The position numbers and the translations under genes are program-made. Below, one piece after another: positions 45,606 to 53,653 of a DNA stretch of 64,000 bases. Origin of the DNA: UMGS1696 sp045643285 (GTDB lineage Bacteria; Bacillota; Clostridia; Oscillospirales; CAG-272); the NCBI GenBank assembly GCA_045643285.1, contig JAZUKN010000041.1:1-64000 (forward strand), given 5' to 3'. A model generated the notes under the pieces. It was given only the letters and a program-made list of their open reading frames with translations. It was not told the origin of the DNA and made no database searches. The stretch's first letter is position 1. Every line of letters starts with the position of its first letter.

Positions 45606-45642
45606 AGTCCTGCATCTTCTCGGAAAGGTGCAGGATTTTTTG
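45606..45642 (+). terminator. Terminator of groESL
   Basis: GTCCTGCA / TGCAGGAT-type stem with a 12-14 base loop region and a run of Ts. Confidence 0.85.
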
Positions 45643-45769
45643 TGTTTTTATATTCTGTTTTTTCTTTCACGTTTTGTGATATTTTGTGATATAATTTAAG
45701 AAAAAATGCAACCTTTTCGGTTTTTGCCGCACTGTATATGTGAAAACGGAAGAAAGGAGAACACGCGAA

Positions 45770-47350
45770 ATGGAAAAATCGGAAGAGCTTGTCGACGAAT
45801 ATATACAAAACTACATGGGCAAAGTCTATTATTTCTGCCTCAGAAAGACGAATGCAAGTGAAGCCGAAGACCTGTCGGCGGATATTGCACTTGCCGTGCT
45901 GACGGAACTCAAACGCGGTACCGTACCAGACAACTTCCCTGCGTGGGCGTGGAAGATTGCAAAAAATCGTTACAGCCGTTGGGCAGAGTCAAAGCACCGC
46001 AAAAATGAGACGACCGTCAACGCCGATCTTTCCGATATCGACATAGCCGACGATTTTTCCGTCGACGGTGAACTGATACGCAAAGAGGATATTACTTTGC
46101 TCCGGCGAGAGCTGGCGTTCATCACGCGGGAATACAGGGAAATCGTCGTGCCGTTCTATATCGAAGACAAAAGCATCCGCGATATTTCATCTTCGCTCGG
46201 ACTCCCCGTCGGAACGGTGAAATCAAAACTGTTCCGCGCCCGTAACATATTGAAAGAAGGTATGGATATGGCAAGAACATTCGGAAAAAGAAGCTACAAC
46301 CCTGAAAACATCGTTTTTTATGCAAGCGGACGGCAGCCGAGCGGACTCCCGTGGACGGCGGTCGGAAGACAGATCCCAAAAAACATCCTGCTCGAAGCAA
46401 GCAACAACCCGTCGACTGTTGAAGAACTCGCGCTTGAGCTTGGCATCGCAGTCCCGTATATGGAAGAAGAAGTCGCACTGCTCGAAAAAGCCACGCTTCT
46501 CGCAAAGCAGGGTAACAAATACGTCACGAACTTTTTCATCTTCGACAAAGAAAGCATCCTTGATATTTACAACACGATGAGAGACTCGTCAAAGGAACGG
46601 AGTAAGCTGATTTCGGAACTGATCGACGAAAAGATCGGCAAGATACGCTCTCTCGGCATCTGCGGTGAACATATCGACGACAATATCCTTCGCTGGTGGC
46701 TGATACCGCTTCTCATTGACCGTCTCATCCTCCTCGTGACGGACAAAAATTATTTCGCACCTCCGAAGCGTGCGAACGGCGAAAGCTGGGGATTTATAGG
46801 TCACGAAGACGTGGAGCTCCCGGAGAACGTCAACATGGGGCATAACGGATCAGGCATCAAAGACTGCGATATGTGGAAATATGATTTCGTCGATGTCTAT
46901 TTCGGCAATCATCCATACCGTCTCATAGAGCAGGATGAGCTTGCACTGCTCTGCGACTGCATCCGTGGCGGCAGAAAAGTCAATTCTTTCACCGATATTG
47001 AGAAAAAGTTGTGGGAGAAGATCGACGGACGTTACGCGCACGCATCGGAGAACGGCAAAATCATCCCCGATATTATCGTGATGACGGAAGAAAAAAAGAA
47101 AAGAATTGAGAAGATATTTGAGTCGGGCGAACAGTTTGGCGCACTGCTCGAAAAATTCACGGAGGTATATGACAAGATCAATATGATTTTATCGTGCAAT
47201 TCAAACAAACTGCTTCATGACTCCATTGCATATCACATCGGCATGGAAATGTTCAAAATCAGAATGATGACAATTCACGACCTCATGGACAGCGGATACA
47301 TCAAGGTTGTCGACAGCGCGACCGTCGGCGAATATATGGTAATGAAATAA
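45770..47350 (+). CDS. ECF-like sigma-70 factor with long C-terminal extension
   Basis: Start at 45770 (MEKSEELVDE) chosen by the AAAGGAG site 10 bp upstream; a GTG at 45740 is the alternative. Region 2 is at ~8-75 (YFCLRKTNASEAEDLSADIA, FPAWAWKIAKNRYSRW) and region 4 at ~115-165 (YREIVVPFYIEDKSIRDISS, LPVGTVKSKLFRAR). The remaining ~360 residues are unusual for an ECF factor (normally ~170-200 aa total). They include a winged-helix-like stretch (NPSTVEELALELGIAVPYME, LEKATLLAKQGNKYVTNF) and a helical region. No membrane segment or anti-sigma gene is adjacent. Target promoters unknown; the tail may be a built-in regulator. Confidence 0.8.
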   Translation: MEKSEELVDEYIQNYMGKVYYFCLRKTNASEAEDLSADIALAVLTELKRGTVPDNFPAWAWKIAKNRYSRWAESKHRKNETTVNADLSDIDIADDFSVDGELIRKEDITLLRRELAFITREYREIVVPFYIEDKSIRDISSSLGLPVGTVKSKLFRARNILKEGMDMARTFGKRSYNPENIVFYASGRQPSGLPWTAVGRQIPKNILLEASNNPSTVEELALELGIAVPYMEEEVALLEKATLLAKQGNKYVTNFFIFDKESILDIYNTMRDSSKERSKLISELIDEKIGKIRSLGICGEHIDDNILRWWLIPLLIDRLILLVTDKNYFAPPKRANGESWGFIGHEDVELPENVNMGHNGSGIKDCDMWKYDFVDVYFGNHPYRLIEQDELALLCDCIRGGRKVNSFTDIEKKLWEKIDGRYAHASENGKIIPDIIVMTEEKKKRIEKIFESGEQFGALLEKFTEVYDKINMILSCNSNKLLHDSIAYHIGMEMFKIRMMTIHDLMDSGYIKVVDSATVGEYMVMK

Positions 47351-47361
47351 AACGTTTTTTC

Positions 47362-47722
47362 GCTTCGCAAAAATATTATCATACGCCGAAGGCGTATATC
47401 ATCGCACGAAGTGCGACATCATACCGCTGGTATATCATAAATCCCGCTGGGGATTTATCTCATTAAAAAAGACACCGCGCAGGTGTCTTTTTTTATGGAG
47501 ACGGTGTGATAAAAAATGATATATCGCTACCGCGATATGATATACGGCTACCGCCGTATGATATACTTGCTTACGCAAGTATGATATATTTTCGCTTCGC
47601 TCACATATTAATACGCCGAAGGCGTATATCATCGCACGAAGTACGACATCATACCGCTGGTATATCATAAATCCCGTGAGGGATTTATCTCATTAAAAAA
47701 GACACCGCGCAGGTGTCTTTTT
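47362..47722. repeat. Array of short hairpins with two long repeat copies
   Basis: Consecutive small palindromes, e.g. ATCGCTACCGCGAT, ACGGCTACCGCCGT, ACTTGCTTACGCAAGT, ACGCCGAAGGCGT, GCACGAAGTGC, ACCGCTGGT and AAATCCC...GGGATTT, are separated by (T)ATGATAT or ATATCAT. Two long copies (about 47380-47494 and 47610-47722) share order and both end in GACACC-GCGCA-GGTGTC with flanking A and T runs, which resembles a terminator. Not a CRISPR array: units are palindromes without unique spacers. Confidence 0.75.
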
Positions 47723-47726
47723 TACA

Positions 47727-47747
47727 TTATGCCGGTGGCGGGGGTCG
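47727..47747. repeat. 21-bp copy of the tRNA-Leu 3' end
   Basis: Positions 47727-47747 are identical to 47884-47904, which is the last 17 nt of tRNA-Leu plus 4 flanking bases. The sequence then diverges. It could be a remnant attachment site or a broken tRNA copy. Between the two copies (47748-47883) no gene is seen; a small hairpin AAGCACCGATTCCATCGGTACTT lies at about 47856-47878 (imperfect). Confidence 0.65.
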
Positions 47748-47887
47748 CCACGACAGCTCCCGCTGTCTACACGCCCTCGGAGGCACGAACAGTCCACCGG
47801 ACTGTTCTAAGGCTTCGCCTTACCTCCTTTTCGACCCCCTGACCGAAAAAAGAAAAGCACCGATTCCATCGGTACTTCCCTTTTTAT

Positions 47888-47971
47888 GCCGGTGGCGGGG
47901 GTCGAACCCGCACGGGGTATTAGCCCAACGGATTTTGAGTCCGTCACGTCTGCCAATTCCATCACACCGGC
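47888..47971 (-). tRNA. tRNA-Leu (anticodon CAA)
   Basis: An 84-nt class II tRNA. The acceptor stem GCCGGTG pairs with CACCGGC. The anticodon stem ACGGA/TCCGT encloses loop CTCAAAA with anticodon CAA (reads UUG). There is a long variable arm, and the T-arm is CGGGTTCGACCCCCG-like. CCA is not encoded. Confidence 0.93.
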
Positions 47972-48023
47972 GTGGCATTATTATAGCATACCGTCCGACG
48001 GATTGCAAGACTTCGCCGCGATT

Positions 48024-48815
48024 TTATTTTACCTCTGCGATTATTTCGATCGGGCAGTGATCGCTCACCTTTCTCGCGCGCTCGTCCGTCACTACCTCGT
48101 ACCTCTCTATCCGTGCGCCGCGGAACACTATATGATCGAGCGAGCGATCGTTTGCTTCCGTCGACACGTCCGCCGCGACATACTCTCCGCGCTCTTTATC
48201 ATACACGGGATCGCGGTGCCACGAGCAGATACAGTTCACTTTTTCCACCGCACATTCCGACGCGGAAACGATACCGTGCTCACGCAAAACGCCAAAAGGC
48301 GCATCGTGTACGTTGCAGTTGAAGTCTCCTCCGCAGAAGACCGCCGCACAGTCGTCAAGCCCGTCGATCCCCTCGACAAGCTCTCGTGCGTTCTGTATCC
48401 GCGCCGCCTGTCCGGCTTCGTCCCACATGAACCAGAAATGCGTTGCCAGTGCGCCGATGCGGATACCGCTTGATTTTTCTTCAAGCACGGTGAGCGAATA
48501 CGATTTCGACGAGCAGTCGTTCGGTCCGGTGTACAGGTGAAACGCCGAGCGAATTTCGTTGAATCTGTCGTCGTTGTAGAACACGGGAGTATAGTTCAGC
48601 GTACATTCGCCGAGATCGGGGCGGGATTCGCGGTAGCCTTTATCGAAAAGGCGCGGTTTCAGCTCGCTTTTGTGCCAGTTCGGGTGCATTTCCTGAAATG
48701 ACAGCACGTCCGGCATCCGCTCGGTTATTATATCGGCGAGCAGCGTATCTCGCGGCGGAACGGGATTGCCGAACACGTCCGCCCACACGTTTGAATCAAA
48801 CAGTTTCAGTTTCAT
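48024..48815 (-). CDS. Endonuclease/exonuclease/phosphatase family protein
   Basis: The 263-aa protein shows the EEP fold: MKLKLFDSNVW at the start, DVLSFQEMHPNW with the metal-binding Glu, a central HFWFMW, CGGDFNCNVHDAPF with the catalytic Asp/Asn pair, and a C-terminal SLDHIVFRG plus SDHCPIEI with the active His. Substrate may be a phosphodiester (DNA, sphingomyelin-like lipid or inositol phosphate); not decided. Start at 48815 follows GAAAGGGA. No signal peptide. Confidence 0.83.
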   Translation of the reverse strand: MKLKLFDSNVWADVFGNPVPPRDTLLADIITERMPDVLSFQEMHPNWHKSELKPRLFDKGYRESRPDLGECTLNYTPVFYNDDRFNEIRSAFHLYTGPNDCSSKSYSLTVLEEKSSGIRIGALATHFWFMWDEAGQAARIQNARELVEGIDGLDDCAAVFCGGDFNCNVHDAPFGVLREHGIVSASECAVEKVNCICSWHRDPVYDKERGEYVAADVSTEANDRSLDHIVFRGARIERYEVVTDERARKVSDHCPIEIIAEVK

Positions 48816-48835
48816 ATCGTTCCCTTTCGGCAAAC

Positions 48836-48861
48836 AAAAAGCAGGAGATGATCCTGCTTTT
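48836..48861 (-). terminator. Terminator of the CofE-like gene
   Basis: AAAAGCAGGATCATCTCCTGCTTTTT hairpin on the minus strand (one part of 18 nt: AAGCAGGA / TCCTGCTT), 9 bp past the stop. Confidence 0.82.
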
Positions 48862-48869
48862 ATGTTATA

Positions 48870-50069
48870 TCAGTTTGTGTAGTTGTCGAAATATCCCTGA
48901 ACGAGTACAACAGGTGTTCCCTTGTCGCCGGAGCCGGAAGTGAGGTCGCAGAGAGAGCCGATGAGGTCGGTGAGCTGACGCGGAGTCGTGCCCTCGGACG
49001 CCATCTGACCTTTGAGGTTCGCGTCTTTCGCCTTGATGCTCTCGGAAATGGCTTTTTTCAGCTCATCTCCGGAAAGGTTTGCGAAGTCGTTATCTGCGAG
49101 ATATTTGAGCTTCAGTTCGTTCGGTGTGCCGACGAGTCCGCTCGTATGGAACGGGGAAACGATCGGGTCTGCAAGCTCCCAAATCTTGCCTTTCGGATCC
49201 TTGAACGCGCCGTCGCCGTACACCATGACTTCGACTTTCTTGCCTGTACGTGCAAGCACGCGCGCCTGGATCTCTTCGACAAGTCCCTCAGCCGCACGCG
49301 GGAAGAGCTTTACGGTGTCTTCCGTTGCCTTATTGGAGCCGAGAAGACCGTATTTTTCATTGCAGCCGCTTCCGTCAACGGGAGATGTGAGAATGTCGTC
49401 GAGACCGAGGACGGTCTTTGCGCCTGCGGCCTTTAAGATGCGTTTTGTTCTCGCTCTTGTGTGTATGTCGCAGGTGAGAACGGTGTCCGTATATTTAAGG
49501 ATTGCTCTCGGCTGATTTGCGAAGATTATCTCGCATTCCGCACCGCATTCGCGGATGAGATCGCCGTAATAGTCAACGTAGTCGACACCCGTGAATTCGT
49601 GCTTGTTCACGCCGAACAGCTCGCGGTACTTTTCAAGTGTGAGAACGTCGGAATACGGATTCACGCCTGCTTCGTCGAGCTTATCGAGGGAAACAAGCTC
49701 GTTGCCCACTTCGTCCGACGGATAGGAAAGCATAAGGATTATCTTTTTCGCGCCTTTTGCGATTCCGCGGAGGCAGACGGCAAAGCGGTTACGGGAGAGG
49801 ATAGGCAGAATAACGCCGATCGTCTCACCGCCGAGCTTCGCGCGCACATCCTTTGCGATAGCGTCGACGGTCGCGTAGTTGCCCTGCGCTCTTGCGACTA
49901 CGGATTCGGTAATGCTTATAACGTCTCTGTCACGGAGTTCAAAGCCCTCGCTCTCGGCGGCAGCGATAACGCTGTCCGTAACGATAGCGGCAAGATCGTC
50001 TCCCTGACGTATGATAGGGCAGCGGATGCCGCGTGACACCGTGCCGACAAGTCTTTCTTTATTTTCCAT
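48870..50069 (-). CDS. CofE-like (F420-0:gamma-glutamyl ligase family) protein
   Basis: A 399-aa protein whose start at 50069 (MENKERLVGTVSRG) follows an AAAGG site. It carries the CofE-like pattern: GTVSRGIRCPIIRQGDDLA, DRDVISITESVVARAQGN, and a C-terminal KKVEVMVYGDGAFKDPKG and ADPIVSPFHTSGL. True CofE adds glutamate to coenzyme F420, but non-methanogenic Clostridia carry this paralogue without F420 synthesis genes, so the substrate here is unknown. No other F420 gene is visible in the window. Confidence 0.78.
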   Translation of the reverse strand: MENKERLVGTVSRGIRCPIIRQGDDLAAIVTDSVIAAAESEGFELRDRDVISITESVVARAQGNYATVDAIAKDVRAKLGGETIGVILPILSRNRFAVCLRGIAKGAKKIILMLSYPSDEVGNELVSLDKLDEAGVNPYSDVLTLEKYRELFGVNKHEFTGVDYVDYYGDLIRECGAECEIIFANQPRAILKYTDTVLTCDIHTRARTKRILKAAGAKTVLGLDDILTSPVDGSGCNEKYGLLGSNKATEDTVKLFPRAAEGLVEEIQARVLARTGKKVEVMVYGDGAFKDPKGKIWELADPIVSPFHTSGLVGTPNELKLKYLADNDFANLSGDELKKAISESIKAKDANLKGQMASEGTTPRQLTDLIGSLCDLTSGSGDKGTPVVLVQGYFDNYTN

Positions 50070-50134
50070 AGTATTACGCACCTTTCGGGTTGGATTAAGC
50101 AAATATTTGTTGTATACATCTTTTTGAAGATCCA

Positions 50135-50189
50135 TAAGGAACTTTTTCTCGAAAAAGTTCCTTATGCGGAGTTTGAGGCAGAGCCTCAA
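50135..50189. repeat. Double-hairpin repeat unit at the host/prophage border
   Basis: A 14-bp stem TAAGGAACTTTTTC / GAAAAAGTTCCTTA (50135-50164), then TTGAGGC-AGA-GCCTCAA (50173-50189). Compared with 17220-17275 both stems have changed on both arms and remain paired. Confidence 0.7.
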
Positions 50190-50258
50190 CAAAACAGAAT
50201 CTTATTCGTATTCTTTCGTAGTGGTTTATCATCGTGTTTGTTGAGGTGCTTTTTCGGG

Positions 50259-50540
50259 CTATTTCGTGCCTGTATTATCCTCGTTGTCTCGTGTGGTTTT
50301 GTCTTCGGATTTTTTTGTTACGCTATTGTTACGCTTCGGGAGGTCTTCGACCTCAATGCCTCGGCTCCGAAGGAGAGCCAGCGCGGCTTCGTTGTAAAAG
50401 TCCGACCGGCTGTACGCGATTTCGTTGTCGGCGGCGTACTGCTCCACGTGTTCGTCGATGATGTCTATAATTCCTGCGGGTGCGTGGATGGTGATGGGTG
50501 TTCTCCGGCTCCCGCCCTTCAAGGGTCTTCCGTATGCCAT
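50259..50540 (-). CDS. Ribbon-helix-helix-like small protein
   Basis: A 93-aa protein. RRTPITIHAPAGIIDIIDEH looks like an RHH strand and first helix, and IAYSRSDFYNEAALALLRSRG like the second helix with its turn. The C-terminal ~25 residues are polar and charged. AAGGAGGA lies upstream with ~9-base spacing. Likely a prophage DNA-binding regulator; targets unknown. It is the last gene of the leftward early-type cluster. Confidence 0.6.
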   Translation of the reverse strand: MAYGRPLKGGSRRTPITIHAPAGIIDIIDEHVEQYAADNEIAYSRSDFYNEAALALLRSRGIEVEDLPKRNNSVTKKSEDKTTRDNEDNTGTK

Positions 50541-50603
50541 CGGGCATTCCTCCTTGTCTGTCTTTTCGCCGTCGGTTTATTATAGCACGGCGGCTGTTCT
50601 TTT

Positions 50604-50990
50604 TCAATGGGTTTCTTGAATATCGAGTGTTTCACGTGGAACATCTCGGTTTTCGGGATTTCCTTCGCTCTGGGCGATCCGTGCCGGTACGACGACCGTC
50701 ATGTTGCAGCTGTCGCAGCACCGTCCGTCCTTGACGGGTCGTGCGTCGTTTCCGTGTCCTTCGATCTCGGCTCCGCAAATGACGCACTTCGGCTTTTCTG
50801 CGAGGCTCACTCTGTCAGTGCTTGCCTGCGTGACGCTGTGTCCGCACTTGTCGAGGAGCGTCACAAAAGGGGAGCGCATTCCTTTTTCGTTGTATTTGTA
50901 TCCGGCTTCGACGATCCGGCTGTATGTGATTCCTTCGTGGACGACCGGCAGGCATCTCTGCGCGGCTTCGTCTGCTTCTCTGGGTGTCAT
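50604..50990 (-). CDS. Cys-rich phage hypothetical protein
   Basis: A 128-aa protein whose C-terminal half holds CVICGAEIEGHGNDA, ARPVKDGRCCDSCN and VVVPARI, a pattern recalled from many clostridial phage small proteins and looking like a zinc-binding knuckle (Cys pairs). The N-terminal half (HSVTQASTDRVSLAEKP before it) has no known motif. It overlaps the upstream gene by 4 bp. Function unknown. Confidence 0.65.
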   Translation of the reverse strand: MTPREADEAAQRCLPVVHEGITYSRIVEAGYKYNEKGMRSPFVTLLDKCGHSVTQASTDRVSLAEKPKCVICGAEIEGHGNDARPVKDGRCCDSCNMTVVVPARIAQSEGNPENRDVPRETLDIQETH

Positions 50991-51316
50991 TCGTTACCAC
51001 TCCAATCCAAAGCCTGACCGCAGTCTTGGCAGTATTTGCATCCCCAGTCGTTTATTCCGTACTCGAATTCGTGATGGCACTTCGGGCAGTACGCTGTGTC
51101 GTAGCAGAGAACGCCGTCCGCGTATCCGTCTGCTTCGTAGTCCGGCTGCATCGGCTCATCCTTGCTTCTCTCACTCTTCAGGCGCGTGATTTCCTTTTCC
51201 TGCCGTTCTATCTTCCTGAACAGCTTCTGGTACTTTGCAGAATGGGCGCAGCCTTCGCAGCACCCTGCCTTGTAGTCCCAGCAGTTCGGTGCGGCAGGGC
51301 ATTTCCTGTATTTCAT
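50987..51316 (-). CDS. Zinc-ribbon phage hypothetical protein
   Basis: Start at 51316 (MKYRKCPAAPNC) is set by the strong AAGGAGGAGATC site; 109 aa. An N-terminal Cys cluster (CPAAPNCWDYKAGCCEGC), a short coiled coil (LFRKIERQEKEITRLKSE) and a C-terminal CPKCHHEF...CKYCQDCG zinc ribbon. Overlaps both neighbours by 4 bp. Function unknown. Confidence 0.68.
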   Translation of the reverse strand: MKYRKCPAAPNCWDYKAGCCEGCAHSAKYQKLFRKIERQEKEITRLKSERSKDEPMQPDYEADGYADGVLCYDTAYCPKCHHEFEYGINDWGCKYCQDCGQALDWSGNE

Positions 51317-51795
51317 CTGATCTCCTCCTTCGGCTTGACCGGCAGCGGCATCCAATGTGTGACCTCTGCGGTTCCTCTGTGGACGAAGCGGTCAATGCTC
51401 CAGTATCCTTTGTCGATGTTCCGGCATCCGTTCTTTGAGCGTGTGCATACGAGGACTTCTTCCTGATCCTCCGGCACTCTGTCTCTCGCGCTGATCCAGC
51501 CATCCTCGGCTTCCTCGTACTGTGCGAGGGCTTTGCATACCTCTGTCATGAAGTCGCAGTCTGTGTCTTCGCACCCGCCTCCGAAGCACGGGTCTTTGAA
51601 GCATTCGGGAAAGTAGGGCAGACCCTCCTCGGTTCTTGCGGTGAGACGTCCTGTTGTTTTTCTCTGCTGAAGCAGGAGCGTGTCGCGGATCGTCTTCCAT
51701 GCTATGGCGATTTCCTTGTGTTCGCCGTCCACCATCTTATTGTCTGGGGAAGGGATCACCTCGTCGAGTGTTCTGATTGCATCTTTGATTTTCAT
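51313..51795 (-). CDS. DUF551-containing phage protein
   Basis: The 160-aa protein ends in a DUF551 module (WISARDRVPEDQEEVLVCT ... THWMPLPVKP), common in phage early regions and of unknown function. The N-terminal half is helical (AIAWKTIRDTLLLQQ). 4-bp overlaps with both neighbours show tight coupling. Confidence 0.78.
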   Translation of the reverse strand: MKIKDAIRTLDEVIPSPDNKMVDGEHKEIAIAWKTIRDTLLLQQRKTTGRLTARTEEGLPYFPECFKDPCFGGGCEDTDCDFMTEVCKALAQYEEAEDGWISARDRVPEDQEEVLVCTRSKNGCRNIDKGYWSIDRFVHRGTAEVTHWMPLPVKPKEEIR

Positions 51796-52757
51796 TTCAT
51801 TTCCTCCGTTTCGTTAAGTATAATTTTTCTGAATATGCTTTCAAAAATCGGCACGGCTATGCTGTTTCCGGCTTGTTTATAAAGAGCCATATAAAAGCGA
51901 CCATTCCTGTGCTGTGCGGCTTTGGCTCGCTCGAAGTCGTCATCTGTGTACCCTTGCAGTCGCCAGCACTCGCGTTCCGTGAGGTATCTATATCTCCCGT
52001 TTCCGCAGTCGATGACCTGCGCCGGTGTCCTGTCTTGGCGTGTTGTGATGGTGTATGCGTAGTCCTCTATGACGGTCGCCCGCCTGATGCCTTTTTCTCC
52101 GATGACGTTGTAAACCGACGGCTGTGTTACCGTGTACTCTTCCGGCACCGCGTCGTTGTCTTCGAGAAAGTCCCGGATGTTCCGCATCTCCGTTTTGATG
52201 AGGTCGTCAAAGCTGAACGCTTCGGTTCCATAAACCGAAACCGTGAACACTCGCTCTCTGGCTTGCGGAAGTCCAAAGTCCCGCGCATCGAGTACCGCGC
52301 TGCTGCTTGTGTATCCCAGCTTTTGCAGTTCGTTCTGGTACCTGACGAAGTTGGCGATCATGTGCTTGCTCTTCAGGTTCTTCACGTTTTCCCAGATGAT
52401 GTACTTCGGTTTCCATTCGCCCATCTGCTCTACGATGTGAATGGTTTCCCACATGAGAGAGGAGCGTGTCTCGCTTCCTTCGTCAGCTCCTTTTTGGTGT
52501 CCGGCAATGGAGAAGTCTTGGCACGGGCTGCCGTGGATCAGTATGTCTGGCTTCAGGTTCCATCCGACGACGCTCTGCGTCTGGTATTGGAGGCTGTCTT
52601 TGAATATGCTATTGTATGACCGCACCGCTTTTTCGTCTATCTCCACGTAGTCGATTGCCTTTGTCGGAATGTTGAGGTTTCGCAAAGCGCAGCGCGGGCT
52701 TCCGATCCCTCCGAATAGTTCCAAAATCTGAACGGGTCGTTGCTCTGTGTATGTCAT
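51792..52757 (-). CDS. C5-cytosine DNA methyltransferase
   Basis: Adds a methyl group to C5 of cytosine in a specific DNA site using SAM. The 321-aa protein has motif I LELFGGIGSPRCAL, the catalytic PCQ loop HGSPCQDFS (Cys79), motif VI ENVKNL and the later motif near QAGNSIAVPI. The target recognition region is short. No cognate endonuclease is adjacent, so it is probably an orphan phage methylase protecting against host restriction. It overlaps the next upstream gene by 4 bp. Confidence 0.92.
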   Translation of the reverse strand: MTYTEQRPVQILELFGGIGSPRCALRNLNIPTKAIDYVEIDEKAVRSYNSIFKDSLQYQTQSVVGWNLKPDILIHGSPCQDFSIAGHQKGADEGSETRSSLMWETIHIVEQMGEWKPKYIIWENVKNLKSKHMIANFVRYQNELQKLGYTSSSAVLDARDFGLPQARERVFTVSVYGTEAFSFDDLIKTEMRNIRDFLEDNDAVPEEYTVTQPSVYNVIGEKGIRRATVIEDYAYTITTRQDRTPAQVIDCGNGRYRYLTERECWRLQGYTDDDFERAKAAQHRNGRFYMALYKQAGNSIAVPIFESIFRKIILNETEEMK

Positions 52758-53575
52758 TGTTTCACCTCCTCGAATAAATCAAAAAGTGTTAATTGCTGGT
52801 ATCTGCTTTCTTCCTCCGCCTTCATCCGTGCGATCCATTGGTCTGTTTTTTGCTCGACCTCTTGAAAGGAAAGGCTGTATCTGAAGCACTGTGACACAAG
52901 GTTTTCCGTCTGGCTTAACCGTTTCAGTTCTTCCCATAATTCTGGGTAGTGGGTTTTCGTATATGCGAATTCTCTGAATGGCTGTTGCCCGCAGAACCAG
53001 CACCCACCCCGGTTCGATATTTCGTAAACAGGGGATATGAGATTGTACGGCTTGCATTTCTGAAACGCAGCCGCTTCTGTGACTTCAAACATCGCAAGAA
53101 GCGACTGCTGGTTCGTTCCTTTCAAGCTCTGGAGCCGGTCTTGCTCGTCGAATGCTATACCGAGGTACTGCGTTATGTCTTGCTCGTCGAATTGCTTATA
53201 AAAACGCTCTATCGCCCTCGTCTTGAGGTCTCGTTTTACAGAACACATCTTCTTGTTGCAAATTGGGAAACCAGCTCTTTTTCCGATCCTTTCCGGGTAC
53301 CGCGATGTCTCGATGACGTGCATGAAGAGGTCTATGTAGTCTTTGTCTGCTCGCACAATCTCAAATTTGTGTCCCCAGCTTTCAAAGAGTGGCTTTGCCA
53401 CTGTTCTTACCCAGTCCATGTGTTCTGGTCTCTCTCCGCTGATTCCTCTCTTTTTGTCAAACATCACCTCTGCCATGACGATGGTTGAAGGCTCGTGTCC
53501 GAGGTCGTTTTCGTGTTCAAGGATAATAGAACACCCGCTGTCTTTTCCTCCGCTGAATGACTGAAAATAAAGCAT
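52754..53575 (-). CDS. PAPS-reductase-like ATP pyrophosphatase
   Basis: A 273-aa N-type ATP pyrophosphatase with the PP-loop SFSGGKDS (6-13). Two Cys pairs, ICNKKMC (106, 111) and GGCWFCG (192, 195), could bind zinc or an iron-sulfur cluster, as in DndC- and TtcA-like enzymes. The PAPS-reductase family is common in phages, where its substrate is seldom known. The 4-bp overlap with the DNA methyltransferase suggests a joint role, possibly in DNA modification, but this is inference. Confidence 0.78.
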   Translation of the reverse strand: MLYFQSFSGGKDSGCSIILEHENDLGHEPSTIVMAEVMFDKKRGISGERPEHMDWVRTVAKPLFESWGHKFEIVRADKDYIDLFMHVIETSRYPERIGKRAGFPICNKKMCSVKRDLKTRAIERFYKQFDEQDITQYLGIAFDEQDRLQSLKGTNQQSLLAMFEVTEAAAFQKCKPYNLISPVYEISNRGGCWFCGQQPFREFAYTKTHYPELWEELKRLSQTENLVSQCFRYSLSFQEVEQKTDQWIARMKAEEESRYQQLTLFDLFEEVKQ

Positions 53576-53653
53576 AATTCACGACCTTTCTTGCCCTGCC
53601 ATCGTCAGGCTGGGTGGGGCGGTTCCCAGCGACCGGCGTTCGCCGGTTTCGGC

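Noticed and set aside
47362..47722. Possible CRISPR array
   Set aside because: Repeated units are different palindromes with constant linkers, there are no unique spacers of constant size, and no cas genes are nearby.
48870..50069. True coenzyme F420 biosynthesis gene cofE
   Set aside because: No other F420 gene is visible and clostridial paralogues lack the pathway, so only a family-level call is given.
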